64,000 nt of DNA from SABI01 sp963677695 (GTDB taxonomy: Bacteria; Spirochaetota; Spirochaetia; Sphaerochaetales; Sphaerochaetaceae). The notes below the pieces were generated by a model. It did no database searches, was not told the origin of the DNA, and was given only the letters and a program-made list of their open reading frames with translations. Every line of letters begins with the position of its first letter. Position 1 is the first letter of the stretch. A program made the position numbers and the translations under genes. Below, piece after piece: positions 41,640 through 51,742 of the stretch. Where the stretch lies: contig CAXXUJ010000001.1 of assembly GCA_963677695.2 (NCBI GenBank), positions 1,302,001-1,366,000 of the forward strand, written 5' to 3'.

Positions 41640-42668
41640 TCAGTTATGTAAATATTGGGTGAAGATTTGTGAGATCTGCTGTTTCAGGTCGCTTATGAGC
41701 GGATCGATCACTTTCTTTGAGCTCATCATCACCGTGAGAAAGGTATGGGAGGGGAGATGTTCTTCTTCCTGGTTTCCTGTCTCGTCCTGTTCAGCTGCAT
41801 GGTCAAGGTACGCTATTCTTTCATCACGGGTGATCCTGAATTCATCGAACGGCCAGTATTCCAAATGCACAGCCGCTTCAGCGGTTCTTTCCATCTCGTC
41901 ATCGAGCAGAGGGAAGAGATCAAAGCCGCCTTCCTCTTCTATTGTGTCGATCGGTAGGATAAACCGGGAGAGTGCTTCACCCGATTTTTCATTGGCTAGA
42001 ATGAATCCTATTCCTTCGGTCTTTCCACCGCTCACACTCAGAATCGCCTTGAAGAATGAATCAGGAACAGCAACTTCGTTTTCCCCTATCGTCTTTACTT
42101 CAGGTGAAAGGTACAGAGGGCCTGTCACGACATATACGCCATCGAGTCTGTCTGCGAAATTTCTAACGGTAGCCTCGAGGTCAGCCCAGATGCCCCGGTT
42201 GAACTGCGGTTCCTGCGGGGTCATATTGCTTAAGAAGAAGGTATCGCTCATAGCCTCTTCAGACCAGGTCGCATCGGCTGCCGGGATCAGGTGTCCCCTG
42301 TCGTATCCGCTTCCTCTGTAGTCGCTCAATTCAGCCGAACCCGTTGCAATGGAATCATCCGGTCTGAAATCATCCTCCCGCTCATACAGTCCGTACAGTT
42401 CATCCCTGTCGAGACGGTAGGCTACCCATTTTGCGTTCTCGTGCTCTTCATCATAGACGAGGGAGTACCCTGTATGAAGGGTAAGCGTATCGCCTTCTTC
42501 CAGGGCAGGGACTTCCAGGGATGCAATGACTTTATCTGACGGTATCTCATAATATGATGCCGTTGACGGGGTGATCAGGTACAGGACGATATAGATGACC
42601 GCTAGGAGAAGCAGAGATGTAATCAGGCGTGTAAGGGGGGATCGTCGGTTCGATGTGTTTCGTGACAT
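41640..42668 (-). CDS. DNA/RNA non-specific endonuclease, membrane anchored or secreted
   Basis: A 342-residue nuclease of the NucA/EndoG family. An N-terminal helix (LITSLLLLAVIYIVLYLI, residues 15-33) anchors or exports it. The catalytic motif DRGHLIPAADA (His near residue 124) and the metal-binding Asn in FFLSNMTPQEPQFNRGIW are intact. About 60 further residues rich in Glu follow the fold. The likely function is degradation of extracellular nucleic acids for nutrition or defence. Single gene. Confidence 0.88.
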   Translation of the reverse strand: MSRNTSNRRSPLTRLITSLLLLAVIYIVLYLITPSTASYYEIPSDKVIASLEVPALEEGDTLTLHTGYSLVYDEEHENAKWVAYRLDRDELYGLYEREDDFRPDDSIATGSAELSDYRGSGYDRGHLIPAADATWSEEAMSDTFFLSNMTPQEPQFNRGIWADLEATVRNFADRLDGVYVVTGPLYLSPEVKTIGENEVAVPDSFFKAILSVSGGKTEGIGFILANEKSGEALSRFILPIDTIEEEGGFDLFPLLDDEMERTAEAAVHLEYWPFDEFRITRDERIAYLDHAAEQDETGNQEEEHLPSHTFLTVMMSSKKVIDPLISDLKQQISQIFTQYLHN

Positions 42669-42709
42669 GGGAACCTCTCTTGCTGATACCTTAGCAAATT
42701 TAGAGGTAC

Positions 42710-43567
42710 CTATGCAATGTCGATGCTGTGGGAAGGTTTCCTATTTTCTGCCATGATGAGGAGTACGGCACAGGTGACGATGAGTATGAGCAGGTCGAGG
42801 TAGATGTTCTGCTCTCCTGAATGGAAGAAGGGAATACTGAAGATGGATGAGTTCTGATAATTCACTATGACAGCTATGAAGAAGTTGTTGATGAAATGGG
42901 CACCGGAAGTGACTGCGATCCCTCCCCAGGAGTAGGTGAGTTCCATGAACAGGAAGCCGGAGAGGAAGTAGTAGAGGATGACGGGGAAGGGTGAATTCCC
43001 TATTCCCATCTCCAGGTTCGCCGCATGGGCGGCGCAGAAGGCCGTTCCTGAGATCAGTGAAACGATGTGTCTGTTCACTCTTGTCCCTCTGAAGCCTCTG
43101 AAGAAGAAACTTCTGAAGAGGATCTCTTCACTGAATATCTGAATGGGGGTGAGGACAAGGGCTAAGAGGATCATGATCAGGTGTGATCCTTCTCCGGAGT
43201 AAGGTATGATCTGGCCCGGAGTGGTAATGTTTTGTGTGCCGATGTAGAGAACAAGTGAGAGCAGCCAGATTCCTCCTCCAAGGAAGAATCTACGGAGGAA
43301 AAGGGGTGGTTCATTGAAAAGAAAATCCCTGAGTCGTTTACGCTCAGCTCTGAGAATGAAGAAGAGTTCAAGGAGGAGAAGGATGATGAAATTGAGATGC
43401 TGGGCGAAGTAGAGATGGAGAGGTGAGGAGTCGAGACCAGACCTCTGAAGAACATACAGCATTTCCTCTGTTACGATAGGGCCCGAGAGGGCCCAGATAA
43501 GCAGGATTCCAAGAAAACCCGAGATGTAGTAGGGAAGCGGAAGAAAAGCTGAATCGTCGTCTTTCAT
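42710..43567 (-). CDS. CPBP-family intramembrane metalloprotease
   Basis: A 285-residue protein with about eight helices. The Abi/CAAX signature is complete: SEEILFRSFFFRGFR, then FCAAHAANLE and GAHFINNFF. Such proteins process prenylated or other membrane peptides; the substrate is unknown. I start at 43567 (MKDDDSAFL), because the earlier residues lie in the divergent promoter region. It is divergent from addB with only 38 bp between, so their promoters overlap. Confidence 0.85.
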   Translation of the reverse strand: MKDDDSAFLPLPYYISGFLGILLIWALSGPIVTEEMLYVLQRSGLDSSPLHLYFAQHLNFIILLLLELFFILRAERKRLRDFLFNEPPLFLRRFFLGGGIWLLSLVLYIGTQNITTPGQIIPYSGEGSHLIMILLALVLTPIQIFSEEILFRSFFFRGFRGTRVNRHIVSLISGTAFCAAHAANLEMGIGNSPFPVILYYFLSGFLFMELTYSWGGIAVTSGAHFINNFFIAVIVNYQNSSIFSIPFFHSGEQNIYLDLLILIVTCAVLLIMAENRKPSHSIDIA

Positions 43568-43605
43568 TCTTTCATTATACCACAATTTTCAGTATACTTG
43601 CTTCT

Positions 43606-46251
43606 ATGGATGAAACCTTCACTTCCTCGTTTCAGGAGAGTCTTTTCGCACATTTCGATGACCCGGGAACGCTCTGTGTGTTCCCGAGCGAGACGGTTCG
43701 CAGGTCATGGCTTGCTTCCTATACTCTTGCTTCTGATAAAGGTGTTATTCTCCCCCGCAGAGCCATGTCCTGGGACCGCTTCACTCAGCTCTTCCATGAT
43801 AAGGGTCAGAGAATTTCCGCTGGTTCATCTCTGAGATATCTATTCGCCTACGATTTCATGGACAAAGAAGGTGATACACTCCAGTGGCTCACCCAGAAAG
43901 AATTCCCTTCCATGCAGAAACAGTATGTACCTACGGTGGTAACCCTTCTGGACAGAATCCCTTCCCTTATCCACCTGAAAGAGACCCATACCGATAGGTA
44001 CCACCAGATTCCTTCTCTCTATCTGCATGACATAGCTCTGATAAGGAGTTCGTATGAAAAGTTTCTGAAGGAACACGATATATTCGATCCTCATTTCTCC
44101 TCTCCCATCTTTCCCCATGCGGAGTTCAAAGGGTACTCAAGCATCATCATCATATCACCTGAACTCTGCTCTTCCTTCTTCGAGTATCGCAAAGCTCTCG
44201 AAGAAGCTCCGGGACTGATTCTCCTCCGCCCCGAACGGAGAGAGAGCGGGACATTGGTGAAATATGAGAATGAGAGGCAGGAGATCATAGCGGTTTTCAG
44301 TGAGATCAGGTCTCTGCTCGATAGGGGGATGCATCCGGATGAGATCGCTCTCAGTGTCTCAAGTCTCACAAGAATGCTGCCGGCAGTGACTCGGTTTGCA
44401 TCTGAGTACGATATTCCTCTTAGAATTCAGAGCGGCTGTTACCTCAGCGACTATCCTGCGGGGCGATTCTTCCTCCAGATGGAGGAAGTGGTCTCCTCAG
44501 ATTTCAGCTTTGAGAGCGTGAAGCGTTTTCTTTTAGATCCGAAGATTCCATGGAAGAAAACGGATGAGCACAGAGTCCTCATCGAGAAAGCTATTGCCTA
44601 TGATATCAGGCAGATCGTCTCCCCTTCAAAGGATGATCAGTGGAGGATTCTAAGGGATGACTATCTTCATGACCTCTTCTCTCTTATACGAGCAGGGGTG
44701 AGAGCGCAGGAGCCGAAGGATATACTGACGGCGGTGAATCAGTTCACTGAACAGTTTCTCGATGACTCATGGGGGTATGATCCTTCTCTGAGTTTCCAGT
44801 CCGACCAGTCGCAGGCGCTTTCTGCAGCTGTGCAGCTTCTCGTTGATCTTGATACACTCTCGGAGCAGGTTCCTGTCTCTTCGGGTGTTTCTATCTATCA
44901 TCTCTTTACGACGCTGATTCAGCGTCAGACGTTCTATCCCTCAGGAGCTCATACGGGAATTCCTGTGTATGATACTGTCTCAGGTCTTGCTACGAATCCT
45001 TCCCGTCATTTTTTCATAGGATATACTTCCCAGAGTGTTGATATGATAAAAAGAAGCGTACCGCTTCTCACTTCCCTTGTCCTTGATGAGGTGGTCTCTG
45101 ATGCGGCATTCGACAATGCATTCCTTTCAGGAGGGAAAGTGAGATTCTCTTATGCCGTCTCAGGGTATTCTGACACAGTCTCTCTTCCTCCCGAAAGATT
45201 CCTCTCTGCGGGGTTCACCATTGAGGCCGGAATACCGGTTTCATCCCTTGAAAGCAGAGAAGAGAAGGTATGGAGAGGAAAGACACAAAGAGAAGAAGGA
45301 GTGAGAGTCAGGCAGGCAAGGGGATTCAGATCGGCAGTGGATACGGTGTTTGCAGGCAAGAAGGTCGATATCCCCCGGGGAAGCAGGTTCCCTCTTTGGG
45401 ATGCCGCTGCTGATGATGAGGGTATCCTTCATCTCTCACCGACTGCGTTGGATCAGGCTGACAGCTGCCCTGCGAAGTTCTTTGCTTCCAGAATTCTGAA
45501 GGTGAAGAAGGGTGAGTGGTCTATCCAGAATCTTGATCACGCGGCAATCGGTTCTCTCCAGCACGATATCCTTGCCCGCTTCTATGCTTCTCTGGAAGGG
45601 AAGGAATCTCTCAGCTGCGAAGAGAAGAGGGAACTTCTCTTTGCTATCATCCGGGAAACGGCAGAAAAAGAGAGAGTGGGAAGAGTCTCATCTCCTCTAT
45701 TCGTCACCCGCTATATCAGAAGTGCATACCTTGAATCACTCCTGCTGATTGTGGACAGGGAGGCTTCTCTCTTCTCCACTACCCGATCGATTGGACTGGA
45801 GAGTTCCCTGAAAAAACGGATGACTTCCTTCCCTGTTGAACTCAATGGGCGTATAGACCGCATCTTCAGTTATGAAACAGAAGAGGGGAACGCTATAGGT
45901 ATTCTTGATTACAAGAAGTCAGAACCCCCGAAAGTCACCCAGTACAAGAAACCTTCCTATCCTCTTACCTCCTACCAGCTTCCCTTCTACGCCCGTCTCC
46001 TTGAGGGCTCTGAACTGATCGGTACAAAGGGCATCGGGAGCGGTAACTATTATTCAATCAAGAGGGGTGCGTTCTACCAGATATGGAAAGACGAGGAGCA
46101 TCTGCAAGAGTTGAAAAAGGTGTGTGACGAAGCAATCGATGTGCTGGTGCAGAGGTTGAAGGAGGGAGAGATGGAAGCTCATGTCTCGAAAGAGAGCTGC
46201 GAGCACTGTGAATTCCGTCAGATCTGCAGAAGGAGGTACGTGCTTCCATGA
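43606..46251 (+). CDS. addB: AddB-like helicase/nuclease subunit
   Basis: The nuclease-bearing partner of AddA in double-strand-break repair. Of 881 residues the first half is a helicase-like fold without a good Walker A, as often found in AddB. The C-terminal nuclease holds IGILDYKKSE with the Asp-Lys catalytic pair. Fe-S cysteines lie in QADSCPAKFF near residue 620 and in SKESCEHCEFRQICRRR at the end. A TATACT box ends 7 nt before the ATG, so the transcript may be leaderless. The stop overlaps the addA start (ATGA). Sequence is diverged from Bacillus AddB; the family call rests on the end motifs and the partner. Confidence 0.82.
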   Translation: MDETFTSSFQESLFAHFDDPGTLCVFPSETVRRSWLASYTLASDKGVILPRRAMSWDRFTQLFHDKGQRISAGSSLRYLFAYDFMDKEGDTLQWLTQKEFPSMQKQYVPTVVTLLDRIPSLIHLKETHTDRYHQIPSLYLHDIALIRSSYEKFLKEHDIFDPHFSSPIFPHAEFKGYSSIIIISPELCSSFFEYRKALEEAPGLILLRPERRESGTLVKYENERQEIIAVFSEIRSLLDRGMHPDEIALSVSSLTRMLPAVTRFASEYDIPLRIQSGCYLSDYPAGRFFLQMEEVVSSDFSFESVKRFLLDPKIPWKKTDEHRVLIEKAIAYDIRQIVSPSKDDQWRILRDDYLHDLFSLIRAGVRAQEPKDILTAVNQFTEQFLDDSWGYDPSLSFQSDQSQALSAAVQLLVDLDTLSEQVPVSSGVSIYHLFTTLIQRQTFYPSGAHTGIPVYDTVSGLATNPSRHFFIGYTSQSVDMIKRSVPLLTSLVLDEVVSDAAFDNAFLSGGKVRFSYAVSGYSDTVSLPPERFLSAGFTIEAGIPVSSLESREEKVWRGKTQREEGVRVRQARGFRSAVDTVFAGKKVDIPRGSRFPLWDAAADDEGILHLSPTALDQADSCPAKFFASRILKVKKGEWSIQNLDHAAIGSLQHDILARFYASLEGKESLSCEEKRELLFAIIRETAEKERVGRVSSPLFVTRYIRSAYLESLLLIVDREASLFSTTRSIGLESSLKKRMTSFPVELNGRIDRIFSYETEEGNAIGILDYKKSEPPKVTQYKKPSYPLTSYQLPFYARLLEGSELIGTKGIGSGNYYSIKRGAFYQIWKDEEHLQELKKVCDEAIDVLVQRLKEGEMEAHVSKESCEHCEFRQICRRRYVLP

Positions 46252-49200
46252 TCGATCCGAAGGTAATCAGCAGCTACATAGATGATAATTTTAATAACGA
46301 ACAGGCAGATGCCGTCCGGGTACTCAAGAACTGCGTTGTGAAGGCTGGAGCCGGAAGCGGAAAGACCTGGGTCCTTACCTACAGATTCTTCCACCTTGTC
46401 GCAACCGGCAGAGCCCATGTGGATGAAATACTGACCCTCACGTTCACAAAGGCGGCAGCTGCCGAGATGTACGAGAGAATTCAGAAGATATTTACCCAAT
46501 ACAGTGATGACGAAGATATTCTCAGCGAGATGAAAAATTTTCAGGATGCCACCATCTCTACTCTCGACAGTTTCTGCTATCAGATTGTACAGATGGATCT
46601 CTCCCGCTTCGGTCTTACCCCCGATTTCACCCTCGATCCCGATGACGCTGATTCCATTGCGACTCGAATCGCTCTCAGGCTTCTCAGTGAGGACTCTTCC
46701 TCACCAGCTCTTCGGTATCTCAGTGAGATCTACTCCCCCGATGCTCTGGTAGATTCTCTGATCACTCCCCTGTTCTCACGATTCTTCTGGCTTTCAATGC
46801 CCTATGATCCTATCTCTGATGCCTCCCTGGTAAGAGCAGAGGTAGAGAGACTGATCACAGACCGTATCGATACCTTCAAGGCCGTTGCCGATACCCTCTG
46901 GGGTTACTGTGACGAAGTTGAGGAGGATAAGAGCGCTCAGAAGAACATGGACTCCCTTGAACAGCTCTTTCCCCTACTTGAGGAGAACAGCAGCGAACAT
47001 GAGATCCCGAAGGTCTATAAGGTGAGACGGAAACTCGAGGTGAAAGAGGAGTACAATGAACTCATAGATACCTATAACGAGCTGGCGAAAGGGATGAAGG
47101 AGATCACTATCCTTCATTCGAAGAAGAACGACCTTCTTGATGAGATATATATTCTATTCGCCAAACTTCACGATGAAGTGAGCAAGGTAAAACGAGAGCG
47201 TCAGGTGCTGAGCTATTATGATGTCGCCCAGATGGCGAGGAGTATTCTCCTGAGCAATCCGCAGGTGCGCTCCTCTCTCTCTTCCTCTTTCCGTTACATC
47301 ATGGTTGATGAGTTCCAGGATACCAACGAACTTCAGAAGGAGATCCTTTACCTTCTATCCCTTCAGAACCCCGATGAGTTCACTCCTCCTCTGAAACCCG
47401 AGATGCTCCATCCGGCGAAGCTTTTCATGGTGGGTGATGAAAAGCAGTCTATCTACCGTTTCAGGGGAGCAGATGTAAGTGTATTCAGACGCCTGGACCG
47501 TGAGATTATCGCCTCAGGCGGCATTGTTCTCAACCTGAGCAGGAACTACCGCAGTGAACATTCTCTTATAGGTACATTCAATTCCCTCTTCCGTGAGATC
47601 CTAGGGGAAGCTGAGGAGGAATATGAGGCTTCCCATCAGAACCTGAATCCTCAGCGTGAGAGTGATACCCTCCCTGTCAGGAGGGAACTGTTCATCATAG
47701 AAAAGGATGAGGAGGAAACTGAAGAAAAAAAGAGCGATGAGGAGACAGAGGAACTTCGTCTGGTCGAGAGGGAAGCGATATTCCTTGCAGAACAGATCGA
47801 TCGAATCATCAACTCAGGTGAATACACGATTATGAAGGGGGGAAAGCATGTCTCTCCCACCTATGATGATATCGCAATACTGATGAGAACCTATTCCCCC
47901 CAGCTCCAGTTCGAGAAGTACTTCAGGATGAAAGGCATTCCCTATGTTCTCAGTGACGTGAAATCGCTTCACCTCGAAGCCGTTGCCAATGATATCTACT
48001 CAATGCTCCAGCTGCTGATCTTCCCCGATGATCTTTTAGCCTATACTGCCGTTCTCCGCTCTCCCCTCTGTTATATCGATGACGATGCACTTCTGATTGC
48101 CGTAGCCGAGGCAAAAGAACACGGCATCTTCTGTGAAATAGAGTGGAATGATGAAACCACCGGGAAAAAGTATGAAACGATCAGGAACCTGTATGCCGAA
48201 CTCAAAGCTATGAGTAAAAAAGCATCTCTGGCGTCGCTTGTATCACATATCTGGTACGAGGGTGGCTACCGGTATAATCTACTCAGTCATGATTCCTATA
48301 CGGTGTTTATCGAACACGTAGAATATCTTATGGAACTTGCAGTTCAGGAAGAGAGCGACGGAGGATCATTAGTCACGTACACCGACCGTCTGAGAAATAT
48401 CATAGAGAACACCGAAGATACCAAAGGTCTGTCGATCCTGAGTGAGACGACTCACGGGGTACACCTGATGAGTATCCATAAGTCGAAAGGACTTCAGTTC
48501 CCCATTGTGATAGTAGGATCATGCGGGAGCGGGTCTATGCAGAACCGAATACCCGGGCTCTATCTCTGGAATCAAGAGGAGATGGTGATCCCTGTCCCCT
48601 ACCATGATACGATCCAGAGGAAGGGGATCAATCTGATCTGGGAATCGGAAAAGAAGAGGATGGTACAGCAGGATGAAGCCGAACTGAAGCGGCTGTTCTA
48701 CGTAGCCTGTACCCGCGCTGAATCCCATCTCATCTTCTCGGGGGTGAACAACAGGGGGAACACCGATGAGAAACACAGAAACGAGAACTTCCTTGCTATG
48801 CTGCTCGCAGTCTCCCCCGAATCTCATGGGATAGCTGTCACCGTCCTTCCTGACTCTTCTCTCAAGGTGAAGCTCGATACCTTCAAAGCACAGGATATCG
48901 CACACACCCTAGAAGCTGTGAAAAGCTGGTATGATACGCCGGTACAGAACAGGGAGTTCGGAAGCAGGATAATCGGAGTCACTTCAGGCGAGCATGAAAT
49001 ACCTCATGATGCCCCCCTGTTGTATCCGAAGCTATCTTCCTATGGAAGTGACGAAATACTTTCCCGGTACGGAATTCACAGTGAGTTCGGGACCTGGGTC
49101 CATGCCATGTTCGAAGCGGTCTTATCACAATCTGAATCGCTTTTCCGCATTGACTCTTCTCTTCTGAACCCCGCTTTCGCACTTTCCCTGAAACCGATGA

Positions 49201-49589
49201 GTCTGGAAAGAACAGGAATGAAAGTGGAGGAAGAAGAGAGCCTTGCACACGATATCTTAACCATGGTTGAAGGTGTGCTCAGTTCGCCCTTCTTTGAATC
49301 CCTGAATACTCAATCCCTTACAGCGATAGAGAGTGAACTGGAATTCATGGCTCGAATCACAAGCGACGGAGAATCTCTTGCTGTGAATGGTATCATAGAC
49401 TTGCTGCTCAGATACGAGGATCACCTGACAATAGTCGATTTCAAGACCGATGCCTTCCAGAATCCCGAGGTGCATGAGCATCAGATTACAATGTACGCAT
49501 CAGCAATGGAGAAACTGTACGGGGTTCCTGTGAAGAGCGTACTCTGCTACGTCAGGCAGCCAGGCATGGAAGTATGGTTAGCGGAATAG
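46248..49589 (+). CDS. addA: AddA-like UvrD helicase/nuclease
   Basis: The motor subunit of the AddAB recombination complex, 1113 residues. Helicase motifs are in order: NNEQADAVRVLKNCVVKAGAGSGKT (motif I, around residue 30), LTLTFTKAAAAEM, YIMVDEFQDTNELQ, FMVGDEKQSIYRFRGAD, LSRNYRS, GVHLMSIHKSKGLQFPIV and LFYVACTRA. The C-terminal nuclease has TIVDFKTDAF near residue 1065. The last codons overlap the remnant of an aminotransferase gene on the other strand, which stops at 49580. Confidence 0.92.
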   Translation: MIDPKVISSYIDDNFNNEQADAVRVLKNCVVKAGAGSGKTWVLTYRFFHLVATGRAHVDEILTLTFTKAAAAEMYERIQKIFTQYSDDEDILSEMKNFQDATISTLDSFCYQIVQMDLSRFGLTPDFTLDPDDADSIATRIALRLLSEDSSSPALRYLSEIYSPDALVDSLITPLFSRFFWLSMPYDPISDASLVRAEVERLITDRIDTFKAVADTLWGYCDEVEEDKSAQKNMDSLEQLFPLLEENSSEHEIPKVYKVRRKLEVKEEYNELIDTYNELAKGMKEITILHSKKNDLLDEIYILFAKLHDEVSKVKRERQVLSYYDVAQMARSILLSNPQVRSSLSSSFRYIMVDEFQDTNELQKEILYLLSLQNPDEFTPPLKPEMLHPAKLFMVGDEKQSIYRFRGADVSVFRRLDREIIASGGIVLNLSRNYRSEHSLIGTFNSLFREILGEAEEEYEASHQNLNPQRESDTLPVRRELFIIEKDEEETEEKKSDEETEELRLVEREAIFLAEQIDRIINSGEYTIMKGGKHVSPTYDDIAILMRTYSPQLQFEKYFRMKGIPYVLSDVKSLHLEAVANDIYSMLQLLIFPDDLLAYTAVLRSPLCYIDDDALLIAVAEAKEHGIFCEIEWNDETTGKKYETIRNLYAELKAMSKKASLASLVSHIWYEGGYRYNLLSHDSYTVFIEHVEYLMELAVQEESDGGSLVTYTDRLRNIIENTEDTKGLSILSETTHGVHLMSIHKSKGLQFPIVIVGSCGSGSMQNRIPGLYLWNQEEMVIPVPYHDTIQRKGINLIWESEKKRMVQQDEAELKRLFYVACTRAESHLIFSGVNNRGNTDEKHRNENFLAMLLAVSPESHGIAVTVLPDSSLKVKLDTFKAQDIAHTLEAVKSWYDTPVQNREFGSRIIGVTSGEHEIPHDAPLLYPKLSSYGSDEILSRYGIHSEFGTWVHAMFEAVLSQSESLFRIDSSLLNPAFALSLKPMSLERTGMKVEEEESLAHDILTMVEGVLSSPFFESLNTQSLTAIESELEFMARITSDGESLAVNGIIDLLLRYEDHLTIVDFKTDAFQNPEVHEHQITMYASAMEKLYGVPVKSVLCYVRQPGMEVWLAE

Positions 49590-49690
49590 CTGCTTTTCAG
49601 CTTCAATCATGGCAAGAACCGCGTTTTTAACCTTCTTTTTCGATGTTGAGTAGTTGAAGCGTATCATGGAGTCATACATACTTTGAGTCT
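49578..49690 (-). pseudogene. Duplicated 3' end of an aminotransferase gene
   Basis: The minus strand here encodes FNYSTSKKKVKNAVLAM followed by IEAEKQLFR and a stop. That matches the end of the intact aminotransferase at 51743-52969 (FNYATSKEKVRNAVLAM, IEAEKQLLG). At the DNA level 42 bases are identical (49585-49626 and 51750-51791), and similarity then fades over about 50 more. Nothing of the rest of the gene remains. The two copies flank the AbiE-like pair in the same orientation. Confidence 0.85.
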
Positions 49691-49718
49691 GATCAATGAA
49701 TCGTGAACGGGAAAACCT

Positions 49719-50549
49719 TCAAAGAAAGGATAAGAAAATCTGAATGTGTTCAAAGGCATCCCTGCGGATGAATGCAATTTCTTCTTCATCTCGTACATCC
49801 ATAAAGTCTGCTACATCAACAGGACCTGCGTGATCGACTGAAGAGAATTTTTCTTTCAATTTCTCCTTCATTTCAAGCACCAGTGAGGTATCTGAATATC
49901 CAATGAACTCCTTTGCCAATTGATCAGCACCACCAGAATGATGCTTTATTAGGAAATAGATATCGTAGGCATCTTTTGTCTTCCCTCTTCCCATTGCCTT
50001 TGTTTTCATTACTAAGTACGGAACAATAGCGACGATGTTCACATATACAGTGTCACCTGCTCCGTCAGGTCTTTTTGCATGTACCTTAACTTGACGTGGC
50101 TCGAATTTGAAGGCAAAATCACCTCCCGTTGCTTTCATGGCTTTCAGACCTTGAACATGCTGACTACGTTTCTGTGCTTTTGTTCCGCCATACATTCCAG
50201 CAAGAATATCTACGTCTACGAAGAATGGGGTATTGTTGACCACTACTTTCTTCATGAACGAAAAGTACTTCTGAGGATGGTCTTCATACCCGTTACTCAA
50301 AAGGATTCGTGCCATAGTGTTGTATCCTTCATCTTTTAATGTCCGATGATTGATCAGGATATCAACATCAACACTTCCTACGTGTCCCTGTTCAGGAAAC
50401 AGCAACTCAGGAACCCAACCTCCTATGATTCGAATGTCATCCTGGTATTGTTCAAACAGTGAACATAGCTCAATCAATACTCTGTAGGCAGCTTCCCTCT
50501 GACCTCCTGTATAATCAATGCTTGTATTCAGCTCCTTGTCTTTGATCAC
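49719..50549 (-). CDS. Nucleotidyltransferase-fold toxin, AbiEii-like
   Basis: A 276-residue protein of the nucleotidyltransferase superfamily. The active-site pattern is IRIIGGWVPELLFPEQ, then SVDVDILI with the paired acidic residues near 60. VDVDILAGMYGG supplies the third acidic residue. KAMGRGKTKDAYDIYFLIKHH is the helical part common in AbiEii/AbiGii and MenT-type toxins, which modify tRNA or related targets. It overlaps the upstream AbiEi-like gene by 35 bp. AT-richer sequence than its neighbours and flanking repeats suggest acquisition. Confidence 0.8.
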   Translation of the reverse strand: MIKDKELNTSIDYTGGQREAAYRVLIELCSLFEQYQDDIRIIGGWVPELLFPEQGHVGSVDVDILINHRTLKDEGYNTMARILLSNGYEDHPQKYFSFMKKVVVNNTPFFVDVDILAGMYGGTKAQKRSQHVQGLKAMKATGGDFAFKFEPRQVKVHAKRPDGAGDTVYVNIVAIVPYLVMKTKAMGRGKTKDAYDIYFLIKHHSGGADQLAKEFIGYSDTSLVLEMKEKLKEKFSSVDHAGPVDVADFMDVRDEEEIAFIRRDAFEHIQIFLSFL

Positions 50550-51597
50550 TCATTATCTCCCATGTAAGGATAGCTTCAGCCATTTCTTCTCCCCGTCCTT
50601 TTAATCTCATGCAGTCCAGAAATATCTGTATCGGTGAGACCACTTGATACCCATTGATTTCTCTTGCATCAAGGAGAAGGTTATCACCTGAAAGTACTTG
50701 GATCTGGATATTCGCGCCTGACTCGACTGGTTTGCATCCAGATAATCCAAGAAAGGCTTTCATCTCTCTTGCTCTGACCATCAGATGTATCTTGTTGTAT
50801 CGAACTACAGGAGCATATCTCACTCCACCGGAAAAGCCTGTGAAATAACTGTCTATACCAGAATTCATGTGTATTTCTCTTACCCTCTCTTCGAACTCCT
50901 GAACCGATAAAAGAGTGTAACAGTCTACTACTTCAAATAACGGAGATCTCTGAGAATATGCTTCGCTCCAGGCATGCATGATTGCCATAGAATCTAAAAC
51001 CTGTAATCCGTTAGATCCCATATGTGCCCAAAGCTGCTCACAAAGATAATCTTTTACCTTTGAAACCTGTCCGATACTGCATCCCAATGTCTGTGAAAGA
51101 AGACTTAATTTCCACCGACGTTTCGGATCCCTCATGATTTCCCTGAGAATCAGAGATGATACTTTCGAAGAAGGATCGAATATATTTTTTGCAGTACGTT
51201 TTCTATTAAATCTGTTCGGGTGCCCCTGATCGCTTACATAGAGGGAATGAATCAGTAAGCGGCAGTTTCCCGACATGTCCAGATAGCCTACGTTGAGACG
51301 CTCACATTGCCTTGCCGACTCATTGGATATATAGGGAGCGATGATCAGGGAATAACGTGTTTTTTTGTGTGGCTCCCTGTTTTTCTTCGTGATGACGTCC
51401 CGGATAATGGAAGGGAAGGCTCTCTTCAGTATGATAACGTCAAGGTGGATGCGGGTTTCATCTATGAAGACCAGTTGTGCAGTGAACCCGTCATGATTGT
51501 CATGGAGATGGTCACATAGGTTGACCACTGGGATTTTTAACAGAGTTTCACTAAGTATTTCGTACTCTTTTACAAAATCAGTGTAGTTGATTTTCAT
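50515..51597 (-). CDS. AbiEi-like antitoxin with winged helix
   Basis: A 360-residue protein placed ahead of the nucleotidyltransferase toxin. The middle contains a winged-helix-like stretch (SSLILREIMRDPKRRWKLS, then LSQTLGCSIGQVSKVKDYL) as expected for an antitoxin that represses its own promoter. The first 100 residues (RLNVGYLDMSGNCRLL) and the last 130 resemble the type IV AbiEi family, but the length is greater than the common 200 or so. A 6-bp inverted pattern and AT-rich DNA (51598-51680) precede the ATG, which lies after AGGAGG. Confidence 0.75.
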   Translation of the reverse strand: MKINYTDFVKEYEILSETLLKIPVVNLCDHLHDNHDGFTAQLVFIDETRIHLDVIILKRAFPSIIRDVITKKNREPHKKTRYSLIIAPYISNESARQCERLNVGYLDMSGNCRLLIHSLYVSDQGHPNRFNRKRTAKNIFDPSSKVSSLILREIMRDPKRRWKLSLLSQTLGCSIGQVSKVKDYLCEQLWAHMGSNGLQVLDSMAIMHAWSEAYSQRSPLFEVVDCYTLLSVQEFEERVREIHMNSGIDSYFTGFSGGVRYAPVVRYNKIHLMVRAREMKAFLGLSGCKPVESGANIQIQVLSGDNLLLDAREINGYQVVSPIQIFLDCMRLKGRGEEMAEAILTWEIMSDQRQGAEYKH

Positions 51598-51742
51598 TTA
51601 ATATCCTCCTTTCATCACTGTGGTGAAAATAGTATATATAGTGAAACTTAGAATAGCAATGTGAGAATAATGGTAGATGTGAAAAAAAGCATGCTCACTG
51701 CTGAAGTGACCATGCCTATAGAAGAGATGTGATGAATGAGAT

